A DNA stretch of 64,000 nucleotides, taken from positions 360,320 through 424,319 of the forward strand of contig JAHEET010000002.1 in the NCBI GenBank assembly GCA_024640565.1, given 5' to 3'. Of the stretch, positions 53,554 to 63,480 are shown in pieces (position 1 is the first letter of the stretch; every line of letters begins with the position of its first letter). The notes below the pieces were generated by a model. The model saw only the letters and a program-made list of their open reading frames with translations. It was not told the DNA's origin and made no database searches. The position numbers and the translations under genes are program-made. The DNA comes from Flavobacteriaceae bacterium. GTDB lineage: Bacteria > Bacteroidota > Bacteroidia > Flavobacteriales > Flavobacteriaceae.

Positions 53554-55032
53554 ATGAGCAAGAAGTTAACAAAAAGAGCAGACGATTATTCTAAATGGTA
53601 CAACGAATTAGTTGTAAAAGCAGACCTTGCAGAAAATTCTGCAGTAAGAGGATGTATGGTTATAAAGCCCTACGGTTACGCTATTTGGGAGAAAATGCAA
53701 GCAGAATTAGATAGGATGTTTAAAGAGACAGGTCATGAAAATGCCTACTTCCCATTATTTGTCCCAAAAAGTTTGTTTGAAGCGGAAGAAAAAAATGCAG
53801 AAGGCTTTGCAAAAGAATGTGCAGTTGTTACTCATTATCGTTTGCAAAATGATCCTGATAAACCTGGAAAATTACGTGTAGATCCTGCTGCCAAACTAGA
53901 AGAAGAATTAGTGGTTAGACCTACTTCTGAAGCAATTATTTGGAATACATTTAAAGGATGGATTCAGTCGTATCGAAATTTACCTTTATTAATCAATCAG
54001 TGGGCCAATGTGGTTCGTTGGGAAATGCGAACTCGTTTGTTTTTAAGAACTACAGAGTTTTTATGGCAAGAAGGGCATACAGCACATGCAACAGAAACAG
54101 AAGCAATTACAGAGGCAAAACAAATGCAAGAAGTCTATGCCACTTTTGCTGAGAATTTTATGGCAATGCCCGTTGTAAAAGGCGCCAAATCTGAAAGTGA
54201 GCGTTTTGCTGGAGCTGTTGAAACCTATACAATTGAAGCTTTGATGCAGGACGGGAAAGCCTTGCAAGCAGGGACCAGTCACTTTTTAGGTCAGAATTTT
54301 GCAAAAGCGTTCGATGTTAAATTTACATCCAAAGAAGGAAAGCAAGAATATGTATGGGCAACTTCTTGGGGAGTTTCTACCCGTTTAATTGGGGGATTAA
54401 TCATGACGCACTCCGATGATTTTGGATTGGTTTTACCTCCAAAATTAGCACCCATACAAGTGGCAATCGTACCCATTTATAAAAACGATGAGCAATTGAC
54501 TGCAATTTCAGAAAAAGTAGCTGTCCTTGTAAAAGGATTACGCGAAAAAGGGATTTCGGTGAAGTTCGATAACAGAGACACCTATCGACCAGGGGCAAAA
54601 TTCGCAGAATATGAATTAAAAGGAGTTCCGGTAAGAATCGCAATTGGAAACAGAGATCTTGAAAACAATACGGTGGAGGTTGCCAGAAGAGATACGCTAG
54701 CAAAAGAGACAATTTCACAAGACGAAGTGGTTGCGTTTGTTCAAAACTTATTAGTAGAAATTCAAGAGCACTTATTTACAAAAGCGATCGATTTTAGAAC
54801 GGCACATACAACCCATGTTTCAACCTTTGAAGAATTTAAAGAAGCCATTGAAAATAAAGGGGGCTTTGTGTCTGCACATTGGGATGGGACCATTGCAACA
54901 GAAGAGAAAATAAAAGAACAGACAAAAGCAACGATTCGATGTATTCCAAACGATGCAAAAGAAGCGCTTGGAACTTGTGTGTTTTCAGGGAAACCTTCTA
55001 CAAAAAGAGTTCTTTTTGCGAAGGCATATTAA
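53554..55032 (+). CDS. proS: Prolyl-tRNA synthetase, archaeal/eukaryal-type (ProS type 3)
   Basis: A class II synthetase of 492 residues. The frame is open from a GTG at 53536, but the ATG at 53554 ([20 protein letters not shown]) is family-typical. The core ([44 protein letters not shown]) and the C-terminal zinc-less domain place it in the short type that lacks the bacterial INS editing domain. This type is normal in Bacteroidota. It precedes tRNA-Glu and rpsT. Confidence 0.95.
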   Translation: MSKKLTKRADDYSKWYNELVVKADLAENSAVRGCMVIKPYGYAIWEKMQAELDRMFKETGHENAYFPLFVPKSLFEAEEKNAEGFAKECAVVTHYRLQNDPDKPGKLRVDPAAKLEEELVVRPTSEAIIWNTFKGWIQSYRNLPLLINQWANVVRWEMRTRLFLRTTEFLWQEGHTAHATETEAITEAKQMQEVYATFAENFMAMPVVKGAKSESERFAGAVETYTIEALMQDGKALQAGTSHFLGQNFAKAFDVKFTSKEGKQEYVWATSWGVSTRLIGGLIMTHSDDFGLVLPPKLAPIQVAIVPIYKNDEQLTAISEKVAVLVKGLREKGISVKFDNRDTYRPGAKFAEYELKGVPVRIAIGNRDLENNTVEVARRDTLAKETISQDEVVAFVQNLLVEIQEHLFTKAIDFRTAHTTHVSTFEEFKEAIENKGGFVSAHWDGTIATEEKIKEQTKATIRCIPNDAKEALGTCVFSGKPSTKRVLFAKAY

Positions 55033-55058
55033 GTTTTTTAAATTTATTTAAAAAAAGA

Positions 55059-55088
55059 TTGCGAAGTTTCAAAAACGTTGTATATTTG
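55059..55088 (+). promoter_or_regulatory. Promoter of tRNA-Glu (and perhaps rpsT)
   Basis: TTG (55059-55061), 19-bp spacer and TATATTTG (55081-55088) match the consensus; the tRNA begins 31 bp later. Confidence 0.65.
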
Positions 55089-55119
55089 CACCCGCAATTA
55101 GAGATAATTTGATTGTTAT

Positions 55120-55191
55120 GGTCCGTTCGTCTAGGGGTTAGGACGCATGGTTTTCATCCATGTAACACGGGTTCGATTCCCGTACGGACTA
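55120..55191 (+). tRNA. tRNA-Glu (anticodon TTC)
   Basis: The acceptor stem GGTCCGT pairs with ACGGACT (one G-T wobble), and the T arm ACGGG-TTCGATT-CCCGT is perfect. The anticodon stem is CATGG/CCATG around loop TTTTCAT, so the anticodon is TTC, reading GAA and GAG. The 3' CCA is not encoded. It starts 88 bp after proS and ends 36 bp before rpsT. Confidence 0.97.
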
Positions 55192-55227
55192 CAAAGTTTT
55201 AATTAAAAAACGAATAAATTAATAATT

Positions 55228-55479
55228 ATGGCAAATCATAAGTCAGCATTAAAAAGAATTAGAAGTAACGACGCCAAAAGATTGCGTAATAAATATCAGC
55301 ACAAAACTACTCGTAATGCGCTAAGAGATATTCGTGCTACTGAAGATAAAAAAGAAGCTGAAGGAATGTTAGGGAATGTAATCTCTATGTTGGATAAACT
55401 GGCAAAGAATAACATTATTCACAAAAACAAAGCTGCAAACTTAAAATCTAAATTAACGAAGCACGTTGCTGCGATGTAA
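55228..55479 (+). CDS. rpsT: 30S ribosomal protein S20
   Basis: S20 of 83 residues, a basic helical protein that binds 16S rRNA. MANHKSALKRIRSNDAKRLRNKYQHKTTR and NNIIHKNKAANLKSKLTKHV are diagnostic. It probably shares the tRNA-Glu transcript, because no separate promoter is seen in the 36-bp spacer. A perfect terminator follows. Confidence 0.97.
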   Translation: MANHKSALKRIRSNDAKRLRNKYQHKTTRNALRDIRATEDKKEAEGMLGNVISMLDKLAKNNIIHKNKAANLKSKLTKHVAAM

Positions 55480-55500
55480 GATTTTATTTATAAAATAGAG

Positions 55501-55530
55501 AAAACTCTGAATGAAAATTCAGAGTTTTTT
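55501..55530. terminator. Bidirectional terminator between rpsT and rodA
   Basis: AAAACTCTGAAT (55501-55512), loop GAAA, and its exact complement (55517-55528). It is a 12-bp stem serving rpsT from the left and rodA from the right. Confidence 0.95.
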
Positions 55531-55550
55531 TTGTGCTTTAGTTTTTTGTT

Positions 55551-56831
55551 TTACCAATCGTAATTTTTGTGGGCATCTAAACGTATAAAGATGAAAAGCA
55601 AGAGGGTGAATCCCCATAAAGACGAACCGCCATAGCTAAAGAAAGGAAGTGGTATGCCTACTGTTGGCAATAAACCAATGACCATACCAATATTTACAAT
55701 CACATGAAAGAATAAAATGGAGGCGAGACCATAGCCATAGACGCGACCAAATTTATTACTATGTGTTTCTGCCAGATAGATGACTCGATACATCATGAAC
55801 ATAAAGGCAATAATCACAAGACTAGTGCCAATAAAACCCCATTCTTCACCAACGGTACTGAAAATATAATCGGTGTGTTGTTCGGGTACGAAATCTCCTT
55901 GTGTTAAATCGCCATTTAGGAAACCTTTTCCATGCAATCCTCCCGAACTTATTGTAAGTTCTGATTGATAAGAATTGTACCCAATACCCCTGTTGTCAGT
56001 TTTTATTCCAAGTAAAATATCAAACCGATCTTTTTGGTGTGAAGCCAAAATATTTTTGTAGAAGTAGTTTGTTCCAAAAACAAAAACACCCAGCAGTAGA
56101 TATACTCCTATTATTTTGTGCCAATTGAACCGTAAAAAACGTTTCCCAGCTCTTTTGATAATTAGGATAAGAAAAAAAGTAATGAGTATAAAAAGACTCG
56201 TAATAATGGCTTCTGGCCCAAAATAGATTGTACTTATAAAAATGAGTACTGTGGAAATTCCTAAAAGGATATAATTTAAAGTAAGTCCTTCCCGATTTAA
56301 GACGAAAAAAAATGCTAAATAAACTAATGCTGAGCCTGCATCAGGTTGAAGTAGAATTAAAAAAGCAGGTAGAAAAATGATGATGAATGCTTTGATTTGA
56401 TTTTTCACCAAGGCAAAGTTGTATTGCCGATCACTTAACAATTTTGCAACTGCGAGAGCTGTAAATGCCTTCACAAATTCTGAGGGTTGCAACCCGATAA
56501 CACCAAAATCGTACCAAGACGTTGCGCCATTAATTGTTTTACCTAAAACAAATAATCCCAGAAGTGTAAATATGGAAATGATATAGAAAAGACTTGAAAA
56601 TTTCTCGTAAAATTTGGAATTAAAAAAAAGAATTAGCACAATTAAAGGGAGGGCTAAGCCAATGAAAACAAGTTGTTTTCCGTACTTGGTTGAAAAATTC
56701 AGGAATGCTAAATCCTCCGGTGTTTTAGAGGCTGCATAAATATTGAGCCATCCAAAACCCACTAGAAAGAGGTATAGAAATACTAAAGTAAAATCAACTC
56801 CTGCAAAAATATTATTTCGTTCTTGGCGCAA
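55551..56831 (-). CDS. rodA: Rod-shape-determining glycosyltransferase RodA
   Basis: A SEDS-family peptidoglycan polymerase of 426 residues with about ten membrane helices. IGLQPSEFVKAFTALAVAK, LLQPDAGSALVYLAFFFVL and GIPLPFFSYGGSSLWGF are the conserved SEDS segments (the catalytic aspartate is in QPDAGS). It works with the penicillin-binding protein encoded directly upstream; its start overlaps the end of that gene by 20 bp. Last gene of the mre/mrd operon. Confidence 0.95.
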   Translation of the reverse strand: MRQERNNIFAGVDFTLVFLYLFLVGFGWLNIYAASKTPEDLAFLNFSTKYGKQLVFIGLALPLIVLILFFNSKFYEKFSSLFYIISIFTLLGLFVLGKTINGATSWYDFGVIGLQPSEFVKAFTALAVAKLLSDRQYNFALVKNQIKAFIIIFLPAFLILLQPDAGSALVYLAFFFVLNREGLTLNYILLGISTVLIFISTIYFGPEAIITSLFILITFFLILIIKRAGKRFLRFNWHKIIGVYLLLGVFVFGTNYFYKNILASHQKDRFDILLGIKTDNRGIGYNSYQSELTISSGGLHGKGFLNGDLTQGDFVPEQHTDYIFSTVGEEWGFIGTSLVIIAFMFMMYRVIYLAETHSNKFGRVYGYGLASILFFHVIVNIGMVIGLLPTVGIPLPFFSYGGSSLWGFTLLLFIFIRLDAHKNYDW

Positions 56832-58692
56832 TTTCTTTTGATTTTTGTTTGTCGTAAACTTCTTGTAAACTCAGTGCCTTTATTCTTTTTTCAACCCAAG
56901 GTTTAGAAATTTTTCCTTTGAGATATTTTTCAATAATTAAACTTGAAATCGGTGCTGCGATTGTAGATCCATACCCCCCATTTTCAACAAAAACAGCAAT
57001 TGCAATTTTAGGATTCTCTTTTGGGGCAAATGCAACTAAAATGGAATGATCAGGGGCCTGTGTCTTTACGCCGTCTATTATTTTTATGGAATTTTCAACA
57101 GTTCCCGTTTTTCCACAAATCTCAAGGCCTTGTATCTGACTCGATTTCCCGGTTCCTGTTTTAAAAACTTCATGCATCGCGTCAATAATAGGATCAAAAT
57201 GTTTTGCTGCTATGGAGGTCTTTTTGGGAACCGTATATTTTTGATTTTTAATAGTTTCTCCCGATACCTTTTTTAAAATATGAGGAGTAAAGAAAAAACC
57301 TTTATTTGCAATGGCCGCTGTGAAGTTTGCCAATTGTATTGGAGTTGTTTCAATATCACCTTGTCCAATGGCATTTGAAATAACCGATGCGGCATTCCAG
57401 CGATACCTTATTCGTTTGTCATAAAAATCGCCTGTTGGAATCCTACCTGCAGCTCCTGCAGGCAAGTCATATCCTAAATAATCGCCGAGTCCAAAACTTT
57501 TCACATGTTTGCTCCAGTTATTGAGTCCTTCAGAAGGATTGTTACCTTTTTCAACAATTCTTTTAAAGGTATTTGAAAAATAGCTATTGCAAGATTTTGC
57601 AATCGCTGTCTTTAAATCGATAGGACTTCCTATAATTCCACAATGACATCCCATGAACTCATTTTTTCGCCTTCCATATTGATATCCTTCATAACATCTA
57701 AAGCTCGTATTGGTAGCAATCACATTTTCTTGGAGCCCTATTAAAGCATTCATCATTTTAAAAGGGGACCCTGGAGCATACTGTGCCATTAAAGATCTGT
57801 CATAGGTAGGTTTGTCTGGATTGTTTGGATCCATTAAAATAACAGAGTTCTTTGAGCGTTTTCTTCCGACCAACCTATTAGGGTCATAGGACGGGGCTGT
57901 AACTAATGCTAATATTTCTCCACTTGAGGGCTCTAATGCCACAATTCCACCGCGTTTTCCGTTCATTAAACTTTCGGCATATTGTTGCAATTCAATATCA
58001 ATGGTTAAGGTTAAGTCTTCCCCGTTTGAAGGCTGTGTGTCTAATAGGCCATTTTTATAAGAACCAGTTACTTTATTAAACCTGTTTTTGTGCAAGTATT
58101 TTTTTCCCTTAGTTCCTCTTAAATAGGCTTCATATTCTTTTTCAATCCCCGCTTTACCAATCAATTCTCCCTGTTGATAATAGGCATTTTTTTTAGCTTT
58201 AGCTTCACCAACTTCACTAATATAGCCAAATATGTTGGCGGCAGATTTTATAGGATATTCTCGAATGACCCTTTTTTGAATGTAAAATCCTTTGTAGTGG
58301 TGTAGTTTTTCTTGAAGATATGCATAGTCTTCTTTTGCCAATTGTTTTAAAAAAACAGAGGGTAAGTAGGAAGCATAATTCTGAGCTCTCTCAAATCGTT
58401 TCAAGAAACTGACTTTATCTATTTTTAATAGCGCACAAAATTCTAAGGTATCTAAAGGAGTTACTTCATTGGGTTGAATCATGACATCATAAGAAAGCTG
58501 ATTTGCAATAATCAAAGTCCCATTCCTGTCATATACATAGCCTCTCTCTGGATAGTCGTATTGTGTTTTTACGGCAGCATTATTTATGGGGTTGTATCTT
58601 TGTCCTCGAAGTATTTGAAGTTGAAACAACCGACCAATAAAAATAACCCCTACAAGTGTAATAGAGAAATACAGTAAAAAACTTCTTTGCAT
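56812..58692 (-). CDS. mrdA: Penicillin-binding protein 2 (elongation transpeptidase)
   Basis: A monofunctional transpeptidase of 626 residues with one N-terminal membrane anchor. The active-site motifs are SPFK (nucleophile serine near 308), SCN (about 368) and KTGT (about 529, in EICGKTGTVEN). The N-terminal dimerisation domain (YNPINNAAVKTQYDYPERGYVYDRNG) matches PBP2 of the elongasome. It cross-links glycan made by RodA. It overlaps rodA by 20 bp and mreD by one base. Confidence 0.95.
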   Translation of the reverse strand: MQRSFLLYFSITLVGVIFIGRLFQLQILRGQRYNPINNAAVKTQYDYPERGYVYDRNGTLIIANQLSYDVMIQPNEVTPLDTLEFCALLKIDKVSFLKRFERAQNYASYLPSVFLKQLAKEDYAYLQEKLHHYKGFYIQKRVIREYPIKSAANIFGYISEVGEAKAKKNAYYQQGELIGKAGIEKEYEAYLRGTKGKKYLHKNRFNKVTGSYKNGLLDTQPSNGEDLTLTIDIELQQYAESLMNGKRGGIVALEPSSGEILALVTAPSYDPNRLVGRKRSKNSVILMDPNNPDKPTYDRSLMAQYAPGSPFKMMNALIGLQENVIATNTSFRCYEGYQYGRRKNEFMGCHCGIIGSPIDLKTAIAKSCNSYFSNTFKRIVEKGNNPSEGLNNWSKHVKSFGLGDYLGYDLPAGAAGRIPTGDFYDKRIRYRWNAASVISNAIGQGDIETTPIQLANFTAAIANKGFFFTPHILKKVSGETIKNQKYTVPKKTSIAAKHFDPIIDAMHEVFKTGTGKSSQIQGLEICGKTGTVENSIKIIDGVKTQAPDHSILVAFAPKENPKIAIAVFVENGGYGSTIAAPISSLIIEKYLKGKISKPWVEKRIKALSLQEVYDKQKSKEIAPRTK

Positions 58693-59195
58693 TATTGTTT
58701 CTTTATTAAAATAAATCCCCCTAAAAAGAATAAAAGTAATGTAAAAATACTAGAATACAATGTGTTTAGTAGTACACTAGAAAAATTCTGAAAGCTAAAG
58801 TTATCTAAAGAAAATAAAATAAAGTGATGGAGTACTGTTAAAGTTACCGTGTAATTAAATATTTTTCCAAAAGGTTCTTTTTGAATGCTGAAAAAAGGAT
58901 AATCTACAGCTGTTTTTCTGAAGTAAAGTTTGATAAAAAAAAGTCGAACATAAGCAATTGTTAGGGTTGAAAAAGCGTGAATTCCTCCAGAATCGACAAA
59001 AATATCAACAAATAAACCTAATAAAAAAGCCAGTAATAAAAAATAAAAACGCAAGGTTCTTAGGGGAAACAAAAACACAAATGCGATGTATAAAAAGGGA
59101 TTGATATACTCAAAAAAAAGAATATTATTGAATACAAATACTTGTAGAAAGGCCAAAAACACGCCAATAAATGTGTAATAGATTGTCTTATTCAT
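58692..59195 (-). CDS. mreD: Rod-shape-determining protein MreD
   Basis: An integral membrane protein of 167 residues with about five hydrophobic helices (YYTFIGVFLAFLQVFVFN, FYFLLLAFLLGLFVDIFVDS, TLLLFFLGGFILI). MreD is poorly conserved in sequence, and the call rests on its size, topology and place between mreC and mrdA. The motif LLGLFVDIFVDSGGIHAFST is typical. It overlaps mreC by 8 bp. Confidence 0.9.
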   Translation of the reverse strand: MNKTIYYTFIGVFLAFLQVFVFNNILFFEYINPFLYIAFVFLFPLRTLRFYFLLLAFLLGLFVDIFVDSGGIHAFSTLTIAYVRLFFIKLYFRKTAVDYPFFSIQKEPFGKIFNYTVTLTVLHHFILFSLDNFSFQNFSSVLLNTLYSSIFTLLLFFLGGFILIKKQ

Positions 59196-60012
59196 CTAGC
59201 AAGTTTTTTATTTCTAACTTATGAAGACTTTTCACAACGTATACCTGTCTGAGGTTACTCATGTCGTTAAAAAGTTGAACATTTATTTTATTTTCACGAC
59301 TATTTTTATCTCCAACAGTTATCACCGTTCCTACTAAAATTCCTTCTGGAAATATCGTCGACATTCCACTAGTGACTATGGTGTCCCCAATTTTTACATT
59401 TGCTTGTCTCGGAATATCAGTAAGTTGTACATTTCGGTAATCTTTTCCATCCCAAACCAAAGGACCAAAATAGTTCGCCCCATTTTTTAAACGAGCACTG
59501 ATTCCACTATTTTTATTTAAGATCGACTGAACTCTTGTGTATTTTTGCCCTGTTTTTTCTGTGACTCCAATAATCCCTTTGTTGTTAAAAACTGCCATTT
59601 CTTTTTCAATCCCAGCAGCTTCCCCCTTGTTGATGAGTAAAATATTGTTTGACTTGGTGTACTGGTTCTTAATAATTTTGGCTGTAGCATAGCTATATCG
59701 CTGATTAAAATTAATAGAATCGGTAAGTACTGTTTCCAAAGCAGTTGGTTCCGTAGTATTGAGAAAGGCTATTTTATTTTTTAATTGTATGTTTTCTAAA
59801 ACGAGTTGTTCATTCTGTTCCTTTAAATGAAAGTAATCGCTAATGTTTGCTGTTTTTTCATATAAATTTCCAGAAATAAAATTGGTGGAATTGAGAAAGG
59901 TACTTTTATGAAAACTATGATTTTGAATTGTTAATTGAATCCCAATCGTTTGTAGTATTATAAAAAAAAGTAAGTATTTATACTTTTGTATAAACGATAT
60001 GAGTTGCTGCAT
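59188..60012 (-). CDS. mreC: Rod-shape-determining protein MreC
   Basis: A protein of 274 residues with one N-terminal membrane helix (YLLFFIILQTIGIQLTI), then a coiled coil (HLKEQNEQLVLENIQLKNKI) and two beta domains (IGDTIVTSGMSTIFPEGILVGTV). MreC activates PBP2-RodA from the periplasm. Length and order are normal. It starts 20 bp after mreB. Confidence 0.95.
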   Translation of the reverse strand: MQQLISFIQKYKYLLFFIILQTIGIQLTIQNHSFHKSTFLNSTNFISGNLYEKTANISDYFHLKEQNEQLVLENIQLKNKIAFLNTTEPTALETVLTDSINFNQRYSYATAKIIKNQYTKSNNILLINKGEAAGIEKEMAVFNNKGIIGVTEKTGQKYTRVQSILNKNSGISARLKNGANYFGPLVWDGKDYRNVQLTDIPRQANVKIGDTIVTSGMSTIFPEGILVGTVITVGDKNSRENKINVQLFNDMSNLRQVYVVKSLHKLEIKNLLDE

Positions 60013-60032
60013 TTTTTAAATGAATTTAACAT

Positions 60033-61061
60033 TTATTTCATCAATACATTTTTGTATTTTTCGAGTTCTTTTAATGCAATTCCTGTTCCACTAACTACCG
60101 CTCTTAATGGATCCTCCGCAATATATACTGGCAAGTCTGTTTTACGAGATAAGCGTTTGTCTAGGCCTCTTAACATAGAGCCGCCCCCGGCTAAATAAAT
60201 TCCTGTATTGTAGATATCTGCCGCCAATTCAGGAGGTGTTTTAGACAATGTTTCCATTACCGCGTCTTCAATTCTTAAAATAGATTTGTCGAGTGCTTTT
60301 GCAATTTCTCGATAGGAAACTTGCACTTGTTTTGGTTTTCCACTTAACAAATCTCTACCTTGAACCAACATGTCTTCAGGTGGGGTGTCAAGATCTTCTG
60401 TGGCAGCACCAATTCTAATTTTTATTTTTTCAGCCGTTGTTTCCCCAACATGTAAATTGTGTTGAGTTCTCATATAATAGGTAATATCGCTGGTAAATAG
60501 ATCTCCTGCCACTTTTACAGATTGATCGCAGACGATCCCACCCAAAGCAATTACTGCAATCTCTGTGGTTCCACCACCAATATCAATAATCATGTTTCCT
60601 TTTGGTTCCATGATATCAATTCCTACACCAATGGCAGCAGCCATTGGTTCAAAAATTAAGTAAATCTCTTTAGCATTCATGTGACGCGCAGAATCTTGTA
60701 CTGCACGTTTTTCTACTTCCGTAATTCCAGAAGGAATGCAAATTACCATCCTTAAAGCAGGAGGAAATAATTTCTTTTTTATAGAAGGAATTTGTTTTAC
60801 AAATTCTTTTATCATTTCTTCAGAAGCTTGGAAATCTGCAATTACACCGTCTTTTAATGGACGGATCGTTTTTATATTTTCATGTGTTTTCCCTTGCATC
60901 AAATTGGCTTGTTTGCCAATTGCAATAATTTTACCAGTACTTCTATTCCTTGCGACTATTGAAGGACTGTCAATTACTACTTTTCCATTATGGATAATTA
61001 ATGTGTTTGCAGTCCCTAAATCGATCGCAATATCTTCGGTCATAAAATCAAAAAAACCCAT
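60033..61061 (-). CDS. mreB: Actin-like rod-shape protein MreB
   Basis: A bacterial actin of 342 residues that forms filaments under the membrane and guides side-wall synthesis. The phosphate and nucleotide loops are clear: IAIDLGTANTLI (phosphate 1), MIIDIGGGTTEIAVIALGG (phosphate 2) and YLAGGGSMLRGLD (adenosine). First gene of the operon mreB-mreC-mreD-mrdA-rodA, with a promoter candidate just upstream, next to the purH stop. Confidence 0.97.
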   Translation of the reverse strand: MGFFDFMTEDIAIDLGTANTLIIHNGKVVIDSPSIVARNRSTGKIIAIGKQANLMQGKTHENIKTIRPLKDGVIADFQASEEMIKEFVKQIPSIKKKLFPPALRMVICIPSGITEVEKRAVQDSARHMNAKEIYLIFEPMAAAIGVGIDIMEPKGNMIIDIGGGTTEIAVIALGGIVCDQSVKVAGDLFTSDITYYMRTQHNLHVGETTAEKIKIRIGAATEDLDTPPEDMLVQGRDLLSGKPKQVQVSYREIAKALDKSILRIEDAVMETLSKTPPELAADIYNTGIYLAGGGSMLRGLDKRLSRKTDLPVYIAEDPLRAVVSGTGIALKELEKYKNVLMK

Positions 61062-61103
61062 AAATTCTACTGTTTTTTTATTTTTTAAAATAATGTATGC
61101 TCA

Positions 61104-61111
61104 CAAAGCTA
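61104..61111 (-). promoter_or_regulatory. -7 promoter element of the mre operon
   Basis: TAGCTTTG on the minus strand. A TTTG 15 bp upstream (61127-61130) is closer than ideal. The element lies between purH and mreB and gives a leader of ~40 nt. Confidence 0.5.
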
Positions 61112-61147
61112 CTAAAAAACGCTTTGCAAAATACATATTATTAAAAT

Positions 61148-62674
61148 TTAATGTTTAAAATGCCTTGTCCCAGTCAATACCATAGAAATATTGTGTGCAT
61201 TACAATGGTCAATACTCAATTGATCTTTGATAGATCCTCCTGGTTGAATAACACTTTTAATACCTGCTTTTCCTGCAATTTCTACACAATCTGGAAACGG
61301 GAAAAAAGCATCACTAGCCATGACGGCTCCGTTTAAATCAAATCCAAAATTGGTCGCCTTTTCAATGGCTTGCTTTAGCGCGTCAACTCTACTTGTTTGT
61401 CCTGTTCCACTTGCTAATAATTGATTGTTTTTGGCAAAAACAATGGTATTAGATTTTGTGTGCTTACAAATTTTTGAAGCAAAAAGTAAATCTTTTAATT
61501 CAGAATCTGATGGTTTTGTATTGGTAGCATATGTAAAATCTTCTACAGCATCTGTAATACCATCTTTATCTTGCACTAACAATCCGTTCAATGCTGTTCT
61601 CACGTTTTGAATTGGTAAAACAGTACTTTTTTGAATCAATAATACTCTATTTTTCTTTCCTTTTAAGAGCGATAATGCTTCTTCTGAAAATGAAGGAGCA
61701 ATCACTACTTCACAAAAAAGAGTGTGAATTTCCGCTGCCGTTTCAGCATCTATTTCTGTGTTTGAAATTAAAACACCCCCAAAAGCAGAAACTGGGTCTC
61801 CAGCCAATGCATCTAAATAGGCTTGCTTTATTGTGTCTCTTTGAGCAAAACCGCAGGCATTATTGTGTTTTAAAACCGCAAATGTTGGGGCTTCTCCTAA
61901 AAACTCATTCATTAAGTTTACAGCAGCATCAACATCTAATAAATTATTATAGCTTAATTCTTTTCCATGCAGTTTGTCAAACATATCGTCTAGGTCCCCG
62001 AAAAAATATCCTTTTTGATGCGGGTTTTCTCCATATCTTAAGGTTTTTGACACCGTTTCACTCGCTTTAAAAACAACTTCATCTTCGTTAAAGTAATTAA
62101 AAATAGCAGTGTCGTAGTGTGATGAGATATTGAAAGATTTCGCAGCGAATTTTTTTCTTTGTTCTATCGAAGTCGTTCCATTGTTTTCCGATAGGATTTC
62201 TAAAAATGCATCGTACTGATCCATTGAAGAAACCGTAAAGGTGTCTTTAAAGTTTTTTGCAGAAGCTCTTATTAAAGAAATACCGCCGATATCTATTTTC
62301 TCGACAATGTCTTGTTCTGGTGCTCCAGAAGCCACTGTTTTTTCGAACGGATATAAGTCTACAATCACCAAGTCAATTTGTGGAATCTTGTATTCTGCCA
62401 ATTCTGCAACATCACTTTCGTTCTCTTGTCGGTTTAAAATCCCGCCAAAAACTTTAGGGTGCAATGTTTTTACACGTCCGCCTAAAATAGAAGGATAGGA
62501 AGTAACTTCATCTACAGGGATTACCGGGATTCCTAGCTCTTTAATAAATTTTTCGGTGCCTCCTGTCGAGTATATTGTAACGTTTAAATCGTTCAATTTT
62601 TGTACAATTGGGGCTAAACCATCTTTGTGAAATACCGAAATTAATGCGGATTTAATTGTTTTTGAAGTGCTCAT
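61148..62674 (-). CDS. purH: Bifunctional AICAR transformylase/IMP cyclohydrolase
   Basis: It catalyses the last two steps to IMP. 508 residues. The N-terminal IMP cyclohydrolase (MGS-like) domain shows in YSTGGTEKFIKELGIPVIPV and GGRVKTLHPKVFGGIL; the C-terminal transformylase has KHNNACGFAQRD and VEIAGKAGIKSVIQPGGSIKD. The E. coli KHANPCG motif is KHNNACG here. It has its own promoter and ends 87 bp before mreB. Confidence 0.96.
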   Translation of the reverse strand: MSTSKTIKSALISVFHKDGLAPIVQKLNDLNVTIYSTGGTEKFIKELGIPVIPVDEVTSYPSILGGRVKTLHPKVFGGILNRQENESDVAELAEYKIPQIDLVIVDLYPFEKTVASGAPEQDIVEKIDIGGISLIRASAKNFKDTFTVSSMDQYDAFLEILSENNGTTSIEQRKKFAAKSFNISSHYDTAIFNYFNEDEVVFKASETVSKTLRYGENPHQKGYFFGDLDDMFDKLHGKELSYNNLLDVDAAVNLMNEFLGEAPTFAVLKHNNACGFAQRDTIKQAYLDALAGDPVSAFGGVLISNTEIDAETAAEIHTLFCEVVIAPSFSEEALSLLKGKKNRVLLIQKSTVLPIQNVRTALNGLLVQDKDGITDAVEDFTYATNTKPSDSELKDLLFASKICKHTKSNTIVFAKNNQLLASGTGQTSRVDALKQAIEKATNFGFDLNGAVMASDAFFPFPDCVEIAGKAGIKSVIQPGGSIKDQLSIDHCNAHNISMVLTGTRHFKH

Positions 62675-62697
62675 TCTTAGTTGTGTTATTAAGCATA

Positions 62698-62728
62698 CAA
62701 ATTTAGTGAAACAGAAGCTCCATCACAA
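62698..62728 (-). promoter_or_regulatory. Promoter of purH
   Basis: On the minus strand TTG (62726-62728), 20-bp spacer, TAAATTTG (62698-62705). It ends 23 bp before ATG 62674. Confidence 0.6.
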
Positions 62729-62840
62729 TAAAAAGATAGTAACAAATAAGGGAAGTAATTAACAACAAACTTAAATTGGACAAAACAGGAGACTGCTTGG
62801 CGTTGATCGGGTTAGAAACTCATTGACTCCTGGAGTCAAT

Positions 62841-63296
62841 TTACTGTAAAAGTTGGCCAACTTCTCTACAAACAAATTCCAATAAGAGTTCATCTTCTTG
62901 AGTAAATGGGTTTACAGTATGAGAATCAATATCAATTTGACCGATATTTTCTCCATTTACAAAAATTGGAATTACGATTTCAGATTTTACTTTCCATCCG
63001 CATGAAATATAATTTTCTTGCTCGGAAACATCTTGTACAACGAAATTTTCGTTACTAAGCGCTACTTGTCCACAAATTCCTTTTCCAAAAGGGATGATTG
63101 TATGCTCGGTTTCTTCACCGGTATATTGTGCCAATTTTAATTCGTCTTTAGCGCCATTTTTAAAATAAAAACCAACCCAATCATAATAAGAAATGCTCGC
63201 TTCCAACAAGAGGGTTACTTCTTGTAATTTTTCTGCAATTTGTTGGTTTGATTTTAAAATCTTTGAAATTGCTGTTTTTAGAGAAATCGTGTTCAT
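62841..63296 (-). CDS. GAF-domain protein, free methionine-(R)-sulfoxide reductase-like
   Basis: A cytoplasmic single-GAF protein of 152 residues. ATG 63296 (MNTISLKTAISKIL) is chosen; the frame is open 26 codons upstream, but that part has no family match. The order YYDWVGFYF, FGKGICGQVALSN, NYISCGWKVKSEIVIPI and GQIDIDSHTVNPFTQED is that of fRMsr, with cysteines at the ICG and ISC positions that do the redox chemistry in E. coli. It would reduce free Met-R-sulfoxide. The third family cysteine is not found, so activity is uncertain. Confidence 0.83.
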   Translation of the reverse strand: MNTISLKTAISKILKSNQQIAEKLQEVTLLLEASISYYDWVGFYFKNGAKDELKLAQYTGEETEHTIIPFGKGICGQVALSNENFVVQDVSEQENYISCGWKVKSEIVIPIFVNGENIGQIDIDSHTVNPFTQEDELLLEFVCREVGQLLQ

Positions 63297-63463
63297 GAGA
63301 TGGGGCTTAATTACAAAAATGAGTATGCGAAAATAATGTATTTTTTTTGGGATATAAAACATAAATACACGCATTTATATGGAAATTCTTAAAACTTCGT
63401 TCAAGAAAAAGTACTTCGATTTTAAAAATAAGAATTTAACAATTATTTTAGAGTAAGATGTTG

Positions 63464-63471
63464 TAAATTTG
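63464..63471 (+). promoter_or_regulatory. -7 promoter element of the HYC-type gene
   Basis: TAAATTTG ends 9 bp before ATG 63481, so the leader would be very short. Confidence 0.5.
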
Positions 63472-63480
63472 CCTTTTAAA

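Noticed and set aside
55033..55118. AT-rich palindrome after proS as a terminator
   Set aside because: It is only an A/T run (TTTTTTAAA...TTTAAAAAAA) with no G/C pairs, too weak to call.
61591..62070. 159-codon plus-strand open frame
   Set aside because: Antisense to purH, which is complete and recognisable.
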